The notes under the pieces are model-generated. The model was not told the origin of the DNA. It did not search any database and saw only the letters and a list, made by a program, of their open reading frames with translations. From NCBI GenBank assembly GCA_963752605.1, contig CAVVYW010000009.1, positions 1 to 64,000 of the forward strand: a DNA stretch of 64,000 bases, given 5' to 3'. The DNA comes from CAVVYW01 sp963752605 (lineage in GTDB: Bacteria; Actinomycetota; Thermoleophilia; Solirubrobacterales; 70-9). The position numbers and the translations under genes are program-made. Position 1 is the first letter of the stretch, and the number at the start of each line of letters is the position of its first letter. Of this stretch, positions 41,575 to 50,966 are shown piece after piece.

Positions 41575-41586
41575 ACGAACGTTCGT
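41575..41586. promoter_or_regulatory. 12-bp perfect palindrome between divergent sigH-like and membrane-protein genes
   Basis: ACGAACGTTCGT lies 143 bases before both start codons, in the 296-base gap 41433-41728. Perfect symmetry suggests a dimer-binding site. It differs from the actinobacterial SOS box, which needs four bases between GAAC and GTTC. The rest of the gap shows no gene. Confidence 0.35.
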
Positions 41587-41728
41587 GTCCGATGCAATTC
41601 GCGTTGCAGGATGGGCTCGCCATCGCGCCTGCGACCCGTCTCGGGACCGGCTCCGTCTGAGCCCGGTGTTATCCGGTCTGGCGCCCGGGCGAACGCGGCT
41701 CGCGTCGGCTCTGCATAGGATGCGGCGC

Positions 41729-42460
41729 ATGGAGGCGAGCGGAGGACGGGTCGACGTCGGGCGGGTGCTCACCCAGACCTTCGAGACCTACCAGGAGAAC
41801 TTCGGGCCCCTGGTCGGCGGCGCGGCGATCATCGTGGGGCTCGCCGCCATCCTGGTGAGCATCCTCGCGGCGACCGGCAGCCTCATCCTGGTGCTGATCG
41901 GCGTGGTCATCTCCGTCATCGCCCGATTCCTATACGTCGGGTACGTCGTGAAGCTCGTTCAGGACGTCAGGGACGGCCGGCGGGACAGCTCGATGAGCGA
42001 GCTCTTCTCCGCCGCGATGCCCTTCATCGGGACGCTCTTCCTCTTCTCGATCCTGGCCGGGCTCGCGATCGGGCTCGGGCTGCTGCTGCTGATCGTTCCC
42101 GGCCTGATCCTGATCACGATCTGGTCCGTGGCAGCCCCCTCGATCGTCGTGGAGAACCGTGGCGTTATCGAGGCCTTCGGCCGCAGCCGGGAGCTGGTTC
42201 GCGGCGAGGGCTGGTCGGTCTTCGCCGTCATCCTCCTGACCCTGATCGGTGTCTGGATCATCAGCGCCGTGCTCGGCGCGGTCGGACATTCCATCGGCGA
42301 CGACGCGGGACGGGTCATCTTCTCCACCCTCGCCGAGATCCTCCTCGCTCCCATCTTCGGACTGGTGTCGAGCATCCTCTTCTTCGACCTCGGCGGGGGC
42401 GGCGCGGCGCCGGCCGGGGCGGCCGAGGCTCCAACCACCACTCCCCCGCCAGCCGCCTAG
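41729..42460 (+). CDS. Multi-pass membrane protein (YciC / GDPD membrane-domain type)
   Basis: 243 residues with about six membrane helices (LVGGAAIIVGLAAILVSILA; LIGVVISVIARFLYVGYVVK; and others). FRSRELVRGEG-like signature SRELVRGEGWSVFAVILL and VIEAFGRS are typical of the glycerophosphodiester-phosphodiesterase membrane domain family, which has no enzymatic part here. The last four bases overlap the stop of convergent rlmB, both stops sharing CTAG. Confidence 0.75.
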   Translation: MEASGGRVDVGRVLTQTFETYQENFGPLVGGAAIIVGLAAILVSILAATGSLILVLIGVVISVIARFLYVGYVVKLVQDVRDGRRDSSMSELFSAAMPFIGTLFLFSILAGLAIGLGLLLLIVPGLILITIWSVAAPSIVVENRGVIEAFGRSRELVRGEGWSVFAVILLTLIGVWIISAVLGAVGHSIGDDAGRVIFSTLAEILLAPIFGLVSSILFFDLGGGGAAPAGAAEAPTTTPPPAA

Positions 42461-43104
42461 TCGCGGGCCTTCGCCGCCTCGAACAGGATCACCGCGGCGG
42501 CGACGGACGCGTTCAGCGATCCCAGCCGGCCCCGGGCCGGGATCGAGACCAGCTCGTCGCAGGCGGCGGCCACCCGCGGGCGCAGCCCCTTTCCCTCGGA
42601 GCCCAGCACCAGCACCGCGCGCCCGCCCCAGTCGACATCCGTGTAGCCGGTCGGCGCTTCCGCGTCGGCGCCGTAAACCCAGGCGCCCGACTCCTTTGCC
42701 TCGGCCAGCCAGTCCGCGAGGTTGCGGGCGCGGGCGACCGGCAGATGCTCCACCGCCCCCGCCGAGGCCTTGCAGGCGGCGGGCGTCACCGACGCCGCCC
42801 GGCGCTCGGGGATGACGACCCCGCTCGCGCCGGCGACCTCCGCCGCGCGGCAGACGGCGCCCAGGTTATGCGGGTCCTGGACCTCGTCGAGGACGACCAC
42901 CAGCGCGTCATCTGAATCGAGCAGCGCCCCCGGATCGGCGTACGGATAGGGGTCCACTTCGGCGACGACGCCCTGGTGGTCGGGCGAGCCGCAGAGGCGC
43001 TCCAGCTCCTCGGACGGCGTCTCGGGGGACCGCCAGACGCGATGCACCTGACGCCTTCCCAGCTCGGCCTCCGCCACCGGGCGGCGGCCGTAGATGAGGT
43101 CCAT
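42457..43104 (-). CDS. rlmB: 23S rRNA 2'-O-methyltransferase (SpoU/TrmH family)
   Basis: 215 residues. SPOUT motifs: VLDEVQDPHNLGAVCRAAE, AVLVLGSEGKGLRPRV and SIPARGRLGSLNASVAAAV. The N-terminal substrate-binding part begins with MDLIYGRRPVAEA. RlmB methylates G2251 in 23S rRNA. It lies 13 bases after cysS in the same direction, as in Bacillus (cysS-mrnC-rlmB). The assignment to RlmB rather than another TrmH member rests on this context. Confidence 0.88.
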   Translation of the reverse strand: MDLIYGRRPVAEAELGRRQVHRVWRSPETPSEELERLCGSPDHQGVVAEVDPYPYADPGALLDSDDALVVVLDEVQDPHNLGAVCRAAEVAGASGVVIPERRAASVTPAACKASAGAVEHLPVARARNLADWLAEAKESGAWVYGADAEAPTGYTDVDWGGRAVLVLGSEGKGLRPRVAAACDELVSIPARGRLGSLNASVAAAVILFEAAKARD

Positions 43105-43117
43105 TAGCGAGTCGCCA

Positions 43118-44458
43118 CTAGCGCCGCCGGACCAGACGGGCGCCGCCGGCCTCGTCGCGGACCTCCCACCCCAGCTCGGCCAGCTCGTCGCGGATCTGAT
43201 CGGCGCGGTCGAAGTCCTTGGCCGCCCGAGCCTCCTCGCGCTCTGAGAGCAGGCGCTCGGCCTCCGGGTCGGCCGCGTCCTCGTCTCCGAGCAGCGAGTC
43301 GAGCCCGAGCAGCGGCAGCAGCTCGTCGAGCACCTGCCGCGCCCCTGGCACCTCGCGGCGGTTCCCCTCGGCGATCAGCTCGAAGAGGACCGCGTAGGCC
43401 TGCGGCGTGTTGAAGTCGTCGGCGAGGGCGTCCAGGAAGGCGCCGCGCCGGTCGGCGAGGAACTCATCGGGGTCGCCGCCGGGGGCGTCGCGGAGGTAGT
43501 TGCGGATCCGCTCGACCCGGGCCCGCGCCTCGTAGAGCGCATCACCGGAGAAGGCGAGTGGCTGGCGGTAGTGGCCGGAGCCGAGGTAGGCCACCACCGC
43601 CTCTGGGCCGTATCGGTCGAGCGCCTCGGAGAGCTGGAAGACGTTGCCCTCCGATTTGGACATCTTCTCCTCGTCCAGCTGGACCATCCCGTTGTGCATC
43701 CAGATCCGGGCGAGCGGGGTGCCACGGGCGGCCTCCGTCTGGGCGATCTCGTTCTCGTGATGGGGGAAGACCAGGTCGATCCCCCCGCCGTGGACCGCGA
43801 ACGCCGGGCCCAACTCCCTCTCCGCCATCGCGGAGCACTCGATGTGCCAGCCCGGCCTCCCCTTCCCCCAGGGCGAGTCCCAGGCGGTGTCCTCCCCCTC
43901 CTTCTGGGCCTTCCAGAGCGCGAAGTCGAGCGCGTCCTCCTTCAGTGACTCGATGCCCGCCTCCTCGCCCTGGTCCATCTCCTCGGGGTCGCGGTTGGAG
44001 AGCTTGCCGTAGCCATCGAAGCTGCGAACCCGGTAGTAGACGTCGCCGTTCGACTGATATGCGTGCCCTCCCTCGATCAGCGCCTCGATCAGTGAGACGA
44101 TCTCGCCGATCGTCTCCGAGGCGAGGGGCTCGGAGTCGGGGCGGCCCAGTCCCAGGCGGTCGGTGTCCTCGAAATAGGCCCGGGTCATCTCGTCCGCGAA
44201 CTCGTCCGAGGGCTTTCCCGCCTCCCTGGCCGCGTCGTAGATCTTGTCGTTGATGTCGGTGACGTTGACCACGAGCTTCGCGTCGTACCCCTCGTGGTCC
44301 AGGTAGCGCTTGAGCAGGGTGAAGATGACGTACGGACGAGCGTTCCCGATGTGGATCCGCCCGTAGGTGGTCGGGCCGCAGGCGTAGATGCCGACCTTTC
44401 CCTGGTCGAGCTCCCGCCGCTCTCGGCTGAGCGTGTCCTGGATTAGAACCCCGCGCAC
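43118..44458 (-). CDS. cysS: Cysteinyl-tRNA synthetase
   Basis: 446 residues. HIGN class I motif in YGRIHIGNARPYVIF, KMSKS in DEEKMSKSEGNVFQLS, and zinc ligands CGPTTYG, GWHIECSAMA, FPHHENE. C-terminal anticodon-binding part with ERLLSEREEARAAKDFDRAD is complete. GTG start at 44458. Essential gene; upstream of rlmB in the same operon. Confidence 0.96.
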   Translation of the reverse strand: MRGVLIQDTLSRERRELDQGKVGIYACGPTTYGRIHIGNARPYVIFTLLKRYLDHEGYDAKLVVNVTDINDKIYDAAREAGKPSDEFADEMTRAYFEDTDRLGLGRPDSEPLASETIGEIVSLIEALIEGGHAYQSNGDVYYRVRSFDGYGKLSNRDPEEMDQGEEAGIESLKEDALDFALWKAQKEGEDTAWDSPWGKGRPGWHIECSAMAERELGPAFAVHGGGIDLVFPHHENEIAQTEAARGTPLARIWMHNGMVQLDEEKMSKSEGNVFQLSEALDRYGPEAVVAYLGSGHYRQPLAFSGDALYEARARVERIRNYLRDAPGGDPDEFLADRRGAFLDALADDFNTPQAYAVLFELIAEGNRREVPGARQVLDELLPLLGLDSLLGDEDAADPEAERLLSEREEARAAKDFDRADQIRDELAELGWEVRDEAGGARLVRRR

Positions 44459-44580
44459 GCGGGCATCCTAGTTGCGCATTTAGCGGGGATATGACTGTGA
44501 GCGACGGATTAAGAGCAGGGGCCGGCCAAGGGAACAACCGTTCCCCCAGCTACGCTTTCCACGCCTTGACTGACTCGTCC

Positions 44581-45891
44581 ATGGAGGGAACGGTCCTCCG
44601 CCAAGTGGAGGAGGCCTTCGGCACATTGCCGGAGCGCTATCTCGGCACGGACGCCGGGTTCAGTGCCTCCTACCTGATCGAGCTCGAGGACCTGGGTATG
44701 AGCTGGGGCGTCGAGCTCGAGCCCGAGCGCTGCACGGTTCACGGCAGTCCCCCGCGCAACCCCGACACGGTGATCGGGACCGACGCGGCGACCTGGCTCG
44801 AGCTGCGAGAGGGCAACCTCTCGGGCCTCGATGCCTTCCGCAGCCGCCGGCTCTGGGTCCGCGGGAACGTCGACCTGGCGGTCGCGTTCGAGGGGTTCTT
44901 CCGGCTGGCGAACGGCCGCCTGCCGCTGGTGCGGCTGCACGACGTGCCGGCGGGCAAAGCGACGATCTCGACCATGACCTCGGGGAAAGGCTCCGAGAAG
45001 GTGGTCCTCATCCACGGCCTGGGCAGCAACAAGCCCAGCTTCTACGAGACGGCGTCGGCGCTCACCCCCCATTACACGGTCCACGCCATCGACCTTCCCG
45101 GCTTCGGCTCCTCATCGAAGCCGGGGCGCGCTCCCTTCGACCCGCCCTGGTTCGCACGCTCCGTCGTCAGGTTCCTGGACTCGCTCGGGATCAAGCGCGC
45201 GCATCTGGTGGGCAACTCGCTGGGTGGCCGCGTGGCGCTGGAGGTCGGCCTGAGCGCCCCTGACCGCGTCGCGAGCCTCAGCCTGCTGGCTCCCTCGATG
45301 GCCTGGCGGCGGAACCGGCACTTCGTGCCGATCGTCAAGCTTCTGCGACCCGAGCTGGCGGCGATCCCGCATCCGGTCGCCGGGGGCATCGTGAGGCGGC
45401 AGTTCTGGAACCTGTTCGCGCGCCCGGAGCGGCTCCACCCCGCCGCGGCGGACATCGCGGTGTCCGAGTTCCTGGCCATCTACCGGCTGCACGCCGCCCG
45501 CGTTGCCTTCCACTCGGCCGCTCGGGCCATCTACCTGGAGGAGCCCTTCGGGCCCGACGGCTTCTGGACGCGGCTCGAGTCGCTCAAGCCGCCGGCGATG
45601 TTCGTCTGGGGCCACGAGGACCCGCTTGTGCCCGTCGCCTTCTCGCGACACGTCGCCGAGGCGCTTCCCGACGCACGCCAGATCGTGCTCGATGAATGCG
45701 GCCACGTGCCCCAGGTGGAGCTGCCCGAGGACACCAACGCGGTGGTCCACGACTTCATCGACGAGGCCTCCGCCTCGGCCGCCGCCCGCGCCGCGGCGCG
45801 GATCGGGCGCGCGGCGAGACGCATTCGGGCCGCCGCGCACGTCAACGGCAACGACACCGGCGCGGTTGCCGACCCGCAGCCCACGGGCTGA
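44581..45891 (+). CDS. SCP2-like domain fused to alpha/beta hydrolase
   Basis: About 436 residues from ATG 44581. The N-terminal ~115 residues look like an SCP2 sterol-carrier domain (LWVRGNVDLAVAFEGFFRL near its end). The hydrolase follows: VVLIHGLGSNKPSFYE, LVGNSLGGRVALEVG (Ser elbow), FVWGHEDPLVP (Asp) and DECGHVPQVE (His), so the triad is complete. An in-frame ATG at 44491 would add 30 unusual residues. Start of a three-gene plus-strand run with an acyltransferase, which suggests lipid ester metabolism. Confidence 0.8.
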   Translation: MEGTVLRQVEEAFGTLPERYLGTDAGFSASYLIELEDLGMSWGVELEPERCTVHGSPPRNPDTVIGTDAATWLELREGNLSGLDAFRSRRLWVRGNVDLAVAFEGFFRLANGRLPLVRLHDVPAGKATISTMTSGKGSEKVVLIHGLGSNKPSFYETASALTPHYTVHAIDLPGFGSSSKPGRAPFDPPWFARSVVRFLDSLGIKRAHLVGNSLGGRVALEVGLSAPDRVASLSLLAPSMAWRRNRHFVPIVKLLRPELAAIPHPVAGGIVRRQFWNLFARPERLHPAAADIAVSEFLAIYRLHAARVAFHSAARAIYLEEPFGPDGFWTRLESLKPPAMFVWGHEDPLVPVAFSRHVAEALPDARQIVLDECGHVPQVELPEDTNAVVHDFIDEASASAAARAAARIGRAARRIRAAAHVNGNDTGAVADPQPTG

Positions 45892-45915
45892 TTCGGTTCT
45901 AGACTAGGCGCGCCT

Positions 45916-46896
45916 ATGGCAGAGAGCGGCACACGCGCGGCCGCCCAGACCCAGAACGGGCGGAGCGCCAACGGAGGAGACCCGGCCGACGCGGTCCCGC
46001 CTCGCACCGACGAGCGGGGCGGCGCCAGGTCGCTGCTGAAGCGCGTCGCCGGCCCCTTCGCGGGGCCGATCTCCCGTATCGCCGACGAGATTCAGAGCAG
46101 GCTGTCCGCAGATCTCGACGACCGCGACCCGGATTACATCCGCGAGAACCTCTCGCTCGCCTGGCTCCTGTCCAGCATCTGGTTCCGCGGAGAGGTCCGC
46201 GACATCGGCCGCATTCCCGAGCAGGGGCCGGTGCTGCTTGTGGGCAACCACTCCGGCGGCAACCTCACTCCCGACTCGACCGTCTTCACGCTCGCCTTCT
46301 ACACCTACTTCGGGGTGGAGCGGCGCTTCCACCAGCTCGCCCACAACCTCGTGCTCACCTCGCCCATCGGGCCGTTCCTGAGGCGGTTCGGCACCGTCGC
46401 GGCCTCACACGAGAACGCGCGGAAGGCACTCGAGGCCGACGCGGCGGTGCTCGTCTATCCGGGCGGCGACTGGGAGGTGCACCGACCGAGCTGGCAGACC
46501 CACAAGGTGGACTTCGCGGGACGCAAGGGCTTCATCCGCCTTGCGCTGGAGGCGGGGGTGCCGATCGTCCCCGTGGTCGCGGTCGGGGGGCAGGAGACGG
46601 CGCTGTTCCTCAGCCACGGCCAGAGGCTGTCCAGGTGGCTGGCGCTCGACAAGCTCTTCAGGCTCAAGGTGCTGCCCATCTCGATCGCGCTGCCCTGGAT
46701 CATCAACGTCGGCGACTTCCTCGGACATGTGCCCCTGCCGGCGAAGATCACGGTCCAGGTGATGGAGCCGATAGACCTCCACGAGCGCTTCGGCAAGGAC
46801 GTGGACATGGACGCGGCCTACACCTACATCACCGGGCTGATGCAGGACCAGCTCGACGGCCTCGCGGCGGAGCGGCGCCTCCCGGTCCTCGGCTGA
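45916..46896 (+). CDS. Lysophospholipid acyltransferase-like protein
   Basis: 326 residues. LLVGNHSGGNLTPDSTVF carries a His-rich acyltransferase motif close to the HX4D consensus but spaced differently (HSGGN, Asp five residues later). LVYPGGDWEVHRPSW replaces FPEG and fits the DGAT/PlsC-related membrane O-acyltransferase subgroup. IPVVAVGGQETALFLSHG follows. 24 bases after the SCP2-hydrolase gene. It probably esterifies lipids; the acceptor is unknown. Confidence 0.77.
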   Translation: MAESGTRAAAQTQNGRSANGGDPADAVPPRTDERGGARSLLKRVAGPFAGPISRIADEIQSRLSADLDDRDPDYIRENLSLAWLLSSIWFRGEVRDIGRIPEQGPVLLVGNHSGGNLTPDSTVFTLAFYTYFGVERRFHQLAHNLVLTSPIGPFLRRFGTVAASHENARKALEADAAVLVYPGGDWEVHRPSWQTHKVDFAGRKGFIRLALEAGVPIVPVVAVGGQETALFLSHGQRLSRWLALDKLFRLKVLPISIALPWIINVGDFLGHVPLPAKITVQVMEPIDLHERFGKDVDMDAAYTYITGLMQDQLDGLAAERRLPVLG

Positions 46897-46899
46897 GCC

Positions 46900-47364
46900 G
46901 TGAGGGTCGAGCAGTCGGTAACCGTCAACGCTCCTCGCGACGCGGTCTGGGAGTTCATCACCGACCCCGGCAACTACCTGGACGTGATCGACGGCCTCAC
47001 CCGCTGGGAGATCGCGGGTGACAAGGACCGCGGCCTTGGTGCTCGCTACCGAATGCTGATTCAGGTCGGGTCGGCCCAGGTGGGCGGGCTGATCGAGGTG
47101 GTCGAGTGGACCCCTCCCGGCGATATGGCCTGGAGCTCGGTGACGGGCATCGACCAGCGTGGACGCTGGCGCGTCCGGGAGGCCTCGGGAGACCGCACGC
47201 GCCTCACCTTCCGCTTCGCCTACGGCGTGGCCGGCGGCGGGATCACCGCGATGATCGCCGAGCGCGTCGCCGCTCCCTCCCTGCGGCGTCGTTTCCGAAG
47301 GTCGCTGCTGAACATCAAGCAGGCGATCGAGGAACGGGCGATGACTGGGGCGATCAGCAGGTGA
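46900..47364 (+). CDS. SRPBCC / START-like protein
   Basis: 154 residues. RVEQSVTVNAPRDAVWEFIT, LTRWEIAGDKDRGLGARYRM and the C-terminal helix SLLNIKQAIEERAMTG match the polyketide-cyclase/START fold, a hydrophobic-ligand cavity. GTG three bases after the acyltransferase stop, so they are co-transcribed. No enzyme residues can be read from sequence. Confidence 0.78.
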   Translation: MRVEQSVTVNAPRDAVWEFITDPGNYLDVIDGLTRWEIAGDKDRGLGARYRMLIQVGSAQVGGLIEVVEWTPPGDMAWSSVTGIDQRGRWRVREASGDRTRLTFRFAYGVAGGGITAMIAERVAAPSLRRRFRRSLLNIKQAIEERAMTGAISR

Positions 47365-47695
47365 GGTGCAGCGCGGCCGCGGTCTCGCCCGGGTCGAGCT
47401 CGCCATAGCGACGGACCGCGTCGGCGGTCGGCATCGCCTCCACCTCGACTCCCCTGTCCCGCAGCGCCTCCAGCACCGCGGCCGGCGGCTCGAGCCGCCC
47501 GTGGGCGCCGCAACCGAGGATCAGGCGGCCGGGCAACTCCTCGATTACCGGCTCGAGGTCCTCGATGGCCAGTGAATGCCCCTCTCGCCGCCACCAGTCC
47601 GGCACGACGCGATCCGGCAGCACGATCAGGTCCCTGGTGTGCTCCTCGCCGTCCACACGGAGGCTCCCGAAGCTGTAGTCGGTGAGCTGAGCCAC
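47354..47695 (-). CDS. Mth938-domain protein
   Basis: 113 residues. QLTDYSFGSLRVDGEEHTRD, LIVLPDRVVPDWWRREGHSL, LILGCGAHGRLEPP and AVRRYGELDPGETAAALHL are the markers of the Mth938/NDUFAF3-like fold. GTG at 47695 comes two bases after the stop of the coiled-coil gene when that gene's frameshift is repaired. As given, the frame reads through from the coiled-coil gene, a false fusion. It ends 11 bases into the convergent SRPBCC gene. Confidence 0.72.
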   Translation of the reverse strand: MAQLTDYSFGSLRVDGEEHTRDLIVLPDRVVPDWWRREGHSLAIEDLEPVIEELPGRLILGCGAHGRLEPPAAVLEALRDRGVEVEAMPTADAVRRYGELDPGETAAALHLTC

Positions 47696-47696
47696 C

Positions 47697-48796
47697 TCAG
47701 TAGGTGTGGAGGCGGCGACCGCCGACGTGACGGGTCCCCGCGGGCTCCCCGGGCTTCGCCTTGTCGGGGGTGGAGGGCAGCTCCTCGCTCGGGTGCCGCG
47801 GCTCACCGGGATGGCGCGGCTCACCACCCGGATGCCGCTGCTCGCTCGGCTGCGGCGGCTCGCCCGGGTGCCGCTGCTCGCTCGGGTGCTGGCTCCTCCT
47901 CGCGGCGGCGGGGTGCCGCCCAGGGCCTCCTGCCGGGCCCTCTCGACCTTCTGCCGTACCTCCTCCTCGGCGCGGCGGCGCGCGGCGGCAACGCGCTCCT
48001 CGGTCTCCCGCTGCAACCGTACGGCCTCCTGGCTCAGCTTCGCCTCCGCCTCGGCCCGGGCACGGGCCTCGGCCTCCTTGGCCACGCGGTCGGCGAGCCT
48101 GCGCATCCGCTCCTCCGAATCCCGCCGGGCCTCGCGCTCGACCGCCTCGATGCGCTTCTGCAGCTCGGCCTTCAAGCGCTCGACCTCCCTGCTGGCGCCC
48201 TCGCCGGCGGCATCCGCCCGGTCCTCCGCGGCGAGAGCGCGCTGCTCCGCGTCGTTCAGGCGCGACGCGAGCGTCTCGGCCCTCTTCTGGGCCTCGCGAG
48301 CGCGCTGGCGCGCTTCCCCGATCGCGGCCTGGGCGCGCTCGGCCATCTGCCTCTTCATGGCCTCCATCGCCTGTTCGGCCTGCTCGCGGATCTGCCGCTG
48401 CTGCTGTTCAGCCCGGCCCGCCCGCTTCTCGACCTCGGCGAGCTTCCGCTTCAGGCCCTCGGTCTCGGGGTCCGGTCCGGCCCGCCCCTCCGCTGCGGTG
48501 GCTCTCTCGGCTGCCTCGCGAACCGCCCCCTTGGCCTTGGCCACGGCCCTCTCTTCCGTTTGCTTTGCCAGCTTGATCGCTTCGTCCGCCTCGCGCTGGG
48601 CCTCCTCCGCGGCGAGCCGCGCCTGCGCCGCCGCCTCTCGGGAGGCCGCCTCGCGCGCGCGAAGCTCCTCCACCAGCTCCGATGCCTTTCCGCGAAAGCG
48701 CTCGGTCGCCTCCCGGGCGCTGTCGATCTCGGCCCTGATCAGCTCGGCGTCCAGCTCCTCGCGCTTGTGCTCCTCGCGCTTGTGCTCCTCGGACAT
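47697..48796 (-). CDS. Long coiled-coil protein with Pro/His/Glu repeat end, frameshifted
   Basis: About 290 residues of heptad coiled coil (LKRKLAEVEKRAGRAEQQQR; MRRLADRVAKEAEARARAEA). Near 47891-47915 the frame changes. Adding one base restores a tail of repeats (SQHPSEQRHPGEPPQPSEQ, RHPGGEPRHPGEPRHPSE) that ends at TGA 47697-47699, two bases before the next GTG. Without repair the gene falsely fuses to the Mth938 domain. Starts one base after the acyl-CoA synthetase stop; likely a structural or membrane-shaping protein. Confidence 0.68.
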
Positions 48797-48797
48797 C

Positions 48798-50489
48798 TCA
48801 GCCCCCCGACTTCTCCGTCTCGGCAGCCTCGTGCTCCGCCAGCTCGCGCTTCAGGACCTTCCCGGTGGCGTTGCGGGGCAGCTCGTCGAGGAAGACGATC
48901 TCCCGCGGCACCTTGTACCGGGCGAGGTTCGCCTTCACGTGGGACTTCAGCTCATCCTCGCTGACGCCGATGTCGTCGTTGGTCACCACGAAGGCCCGAA
49001 GGCGCTGGCCGAATTCCTCGTCCTCGACCCCGATCGCGGCCACCTCCGCGACGGCCTCGTGGTCGGAGAGCAGGTCCTCGACCTCGCGCGGGAACACGTT
49101 CTCCCCGCCGGAGACGATCATCTCGTCGTCGCGGCCGTCGATGAACAGGCGGCCATCCTCGTCGAAGTGACCCACGTCGCCGGAGGAGAGCAGGTCCCCC
49201 ACGGCCTCCTTGCCGCCGCCGCCGGTGTATCCCTCGAAGGCCATCTCGTTGCCGACGAAGATCCGGCCGGTCTCGCCCTGCGGCATCTCCTCCCCCTCCT
49301 CGTCGAGGATCTTCACCACGGTGCCATGCGGAGGCTTGCCGGCGGTCCCGGGCGCGGCGCGCATGTCCTCGGGGGTGGCGATGGTCGCCCAGGCGACCTC
49401 GGTCGAGCCGTAGAGGTTGCAGAGGTTGTCGCCGAACTCGTCCATCCACCTGGTGGCGAGCTCTCCGGGGAGGGCGGATCCACTCGCGGCGGTCACCTCG
49501 AGGCGCGAGAGGTCGTAACGGCGCCGCACCTCCTCCGGTAGCTGGAGGATGCGCTGCATCATCACCGGCACCACCGCGAGCACCCTCGCCCGGTGCTCGG
49601 CGGTAGCCCGCAGCGTGTCCTCGGGATCGAAGCGCCGGCGCAGCACCAGGGTCGAGGCGGTGGGCAGGCCCAAAATGAAGTGCGTGAAGCCCCAGGAGTG
49701 GAACAGGGGCGCGGCGATCATCGAGGTCTGGCGGCGGCGCAGCGGCATCTTCGAGAGCAGCGCCGCCAGCGTGCCGAGCCCCTCGGGCTGGCTCCGCTGG
49801 GCGCCCTTCGGAGTGCCGGTTGTCCCGGAGGTCAGGATGATGAAGCGGCCGTGCTCCTCCGGCGGGTCGAGGTCGTCGCTCGACGAGGCCGAGATCAGCT
49901 CCTCCAGGGTCGGATGCTCGGCCTGTGCGCCCTCCTCCCGCTCCTCCCAGGCGATGAACCGCGGGACGTCGGGCCCGGCGTCGGAGAGCAGCTCCTCGAA
50001 CTCCTGGTCGTAGATCAGGACCGCGGGGTCCTCCCGTGCCAGGACATCCTTGAGCTGCGGCCCGGCGAAGGCGGTGTTGAGGTAGAGCGCGACCGCTCCC
50101 AGCTTCGAGGCGGCCAGCGTCGCGTCAACGAAGTAGCGGTGGTTGCGGCACATGATCGCAACGCCATCCCCGAGCCCGACGCCCTCGTCGCGCAGGGCGC
50201 GGGCGAGCGCGTTCGATCGCTCGTGCACTTGCGAGAAGGTGAGCGTCCCGGCCTCGTCGATGATCGCCGTCTCGTCCGGGTAGCTGATGGCGCAGGCGGC
50301 CGCCCCGAGCGCCGGCGAGGTGCCCAGTCGCACGTAGCGCTCGGCAATCCGCACCAGTCGATCCGGCCGCATCGGCCGCAGGATCCCCGCCTCGGCCAGG
50401 ACCTTGGCCTCCCAGAGCCCTTCCACAATGCGTCCCGGGACCCGCGAGGCGACTCCCAGGAGGCCGGGTCTGGACGACTCGTCAGCCAT
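48798..50489 (-). CDS. AMP-dependent acyl-CoA synthetase
   Basis: 563 residues. FIILTSGTTGTPKGAQRS is the AMP-binding P-loop; NLYGSTEVAWATIATPE, DVGHFDEDGRLFIDGRDDEM and PREVEDLL with RYKVPREIVFLDELPRNATG (Lys near end, catalytic) are conserved. It activates a fatty acid as CoA thioester. Same strand and directly upstream of the coiled-coil gene; near a lipid-related plus-strand run. Confidence 0.92.
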   Translation of the reverse strand: MADESSRPGLLGVASRVPGRIVEGLWEAKVLAEAGILRPMRPDRLVRIAERYVRLGTSPALGAAACAISYPDETAIIDEAGTLTFSQVHERSNALARALRDEGVGLGDGVAIMCRNHRYFVDATLAASKLGAVALYLNTAFAGPQLKDVLAREDPAVLIYDQEFEELLSDAGPDVPRFIAWEEREEGAQAEHPTLEELISASSSDDLDPPEEHGRFIILTSGTTGTPKGAQRSQPEGLGTLAALLSKMPLRRRQTSMIAAPLFHSWGFTHFILGLPTASTLVLRRRFDPEDTLRATAEHRARVLAVVPVMMQRILQLPEEVRRRYDLSRLEVTAASGSALPGELATRWMDEFGDNLCNLYGSTEVAWATIATPEDMRAAPGTAGKPPHGTVVKILDEEGEEMPQGETGRIFVGNEMAFEGYTGGGGKEAVGDLLSSGDVGHFDEDGRLFIDGRDDEMIVSGGENVFPREVEDLLSDHEAVAEVAAIGVEDEEFGQRLRAFVVTNDDIGVSEDELKSHVKANLARYKVPREIVFLDELPRNATGKVLKRELAEHEAAETEKSGG

Positions 50490-50498
50490 GACCGAAGC

Positions 50499-50966
50499 TT
50501 ACGAGTCTCCCGTCTCCACCAGGACAACCGCCGTGCAGGCGATGCCCTCGCCACGCCCGATCGCGCCCATGCCATCGTTGGTCGTGGCCTTGACGCTCAC
50601 TGGCGCCGAGAGCGCCTCGCCCAGGCGTGCTTCCATCTCGGCGCGGTGCGGAGCCAGCTTCGGCTCCTCGCAGATCACCGTCGCGTCAACGTTCAGCGGG
50701 CGCCCCGGGAGCCTGCCCAGCACCACCCGAAGCAGGTCGAATGAGTCGGCGTCGCGCCACTCCTCCTCGCCGGGAGGGAAGAGCTCGCCGAGGTCGCCGA
50801 GGCCGCAGGAGCCGAGCAGGGCGTCGATCACCGCGTGGGTGAGCACGTCGGCGTCGGAGTGGCCGGCGAGCCCGCGGTCGGCCTCGATCTCGACACCGCC
50901 GATCACCAGCGACTCGCCCTCCTCCAGGCGGTGGCTGTCGTAGCCGATCCCGACCCTAGGCGCCAT
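50499..50966 (-). CDS. ispF: 2-C-methyl-D-erythritol 2,4-cyclodiphosphate synthase
   Basis: 155 residues, normal length. VGIGYDSHRLEEGESLVIGG (metal Asp and His), LAGHSDADVLTHAVIDALLG and ATTNDGMGAIGRGEGIACTA are diagnostic. Fifth step of the MEP isoprenoid pathway. Its start overlaps the PHP gene end by 11 bases. In Bacillus ispF follows ispD directly; here three genes separate them. Confidence 0.96.
   Translation of the reverse strand: MAPRVGIGYDSHRLEEGESLVIGGVEIEADRGLAGHSDADVLTHAVIDALLGSCGLGDLGELFPPGEEEWRDADSFDLLRVVLGRLPGRPLNVDATVICEEPKLAPHRAEMEARLGEALSAPVSVKATTNDGMGAIGRGEGIACTAVVLVETGDS

Noticed and set aside
41575..41586. LexA/SOS box
   Set aside because: The palindrome has GAAC and GTTC adjacent; the actinobacterial SOS box needs four bases between them.
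47354..48796. Fusion of a coiled-coil protein with an Mth938 domain
   Set aside because: The joint falls in low-complexity sequence, and a one-base repair gives a natural repeat tail, a stop, and a GTG two bases later.
47706..49541. 611-residue plus-strand open frame
   Set aside because: Antisense to the coiled-coil and acyl-CoA synthetase genes; composition is Ala/Arg/Ser-rich low complexity.
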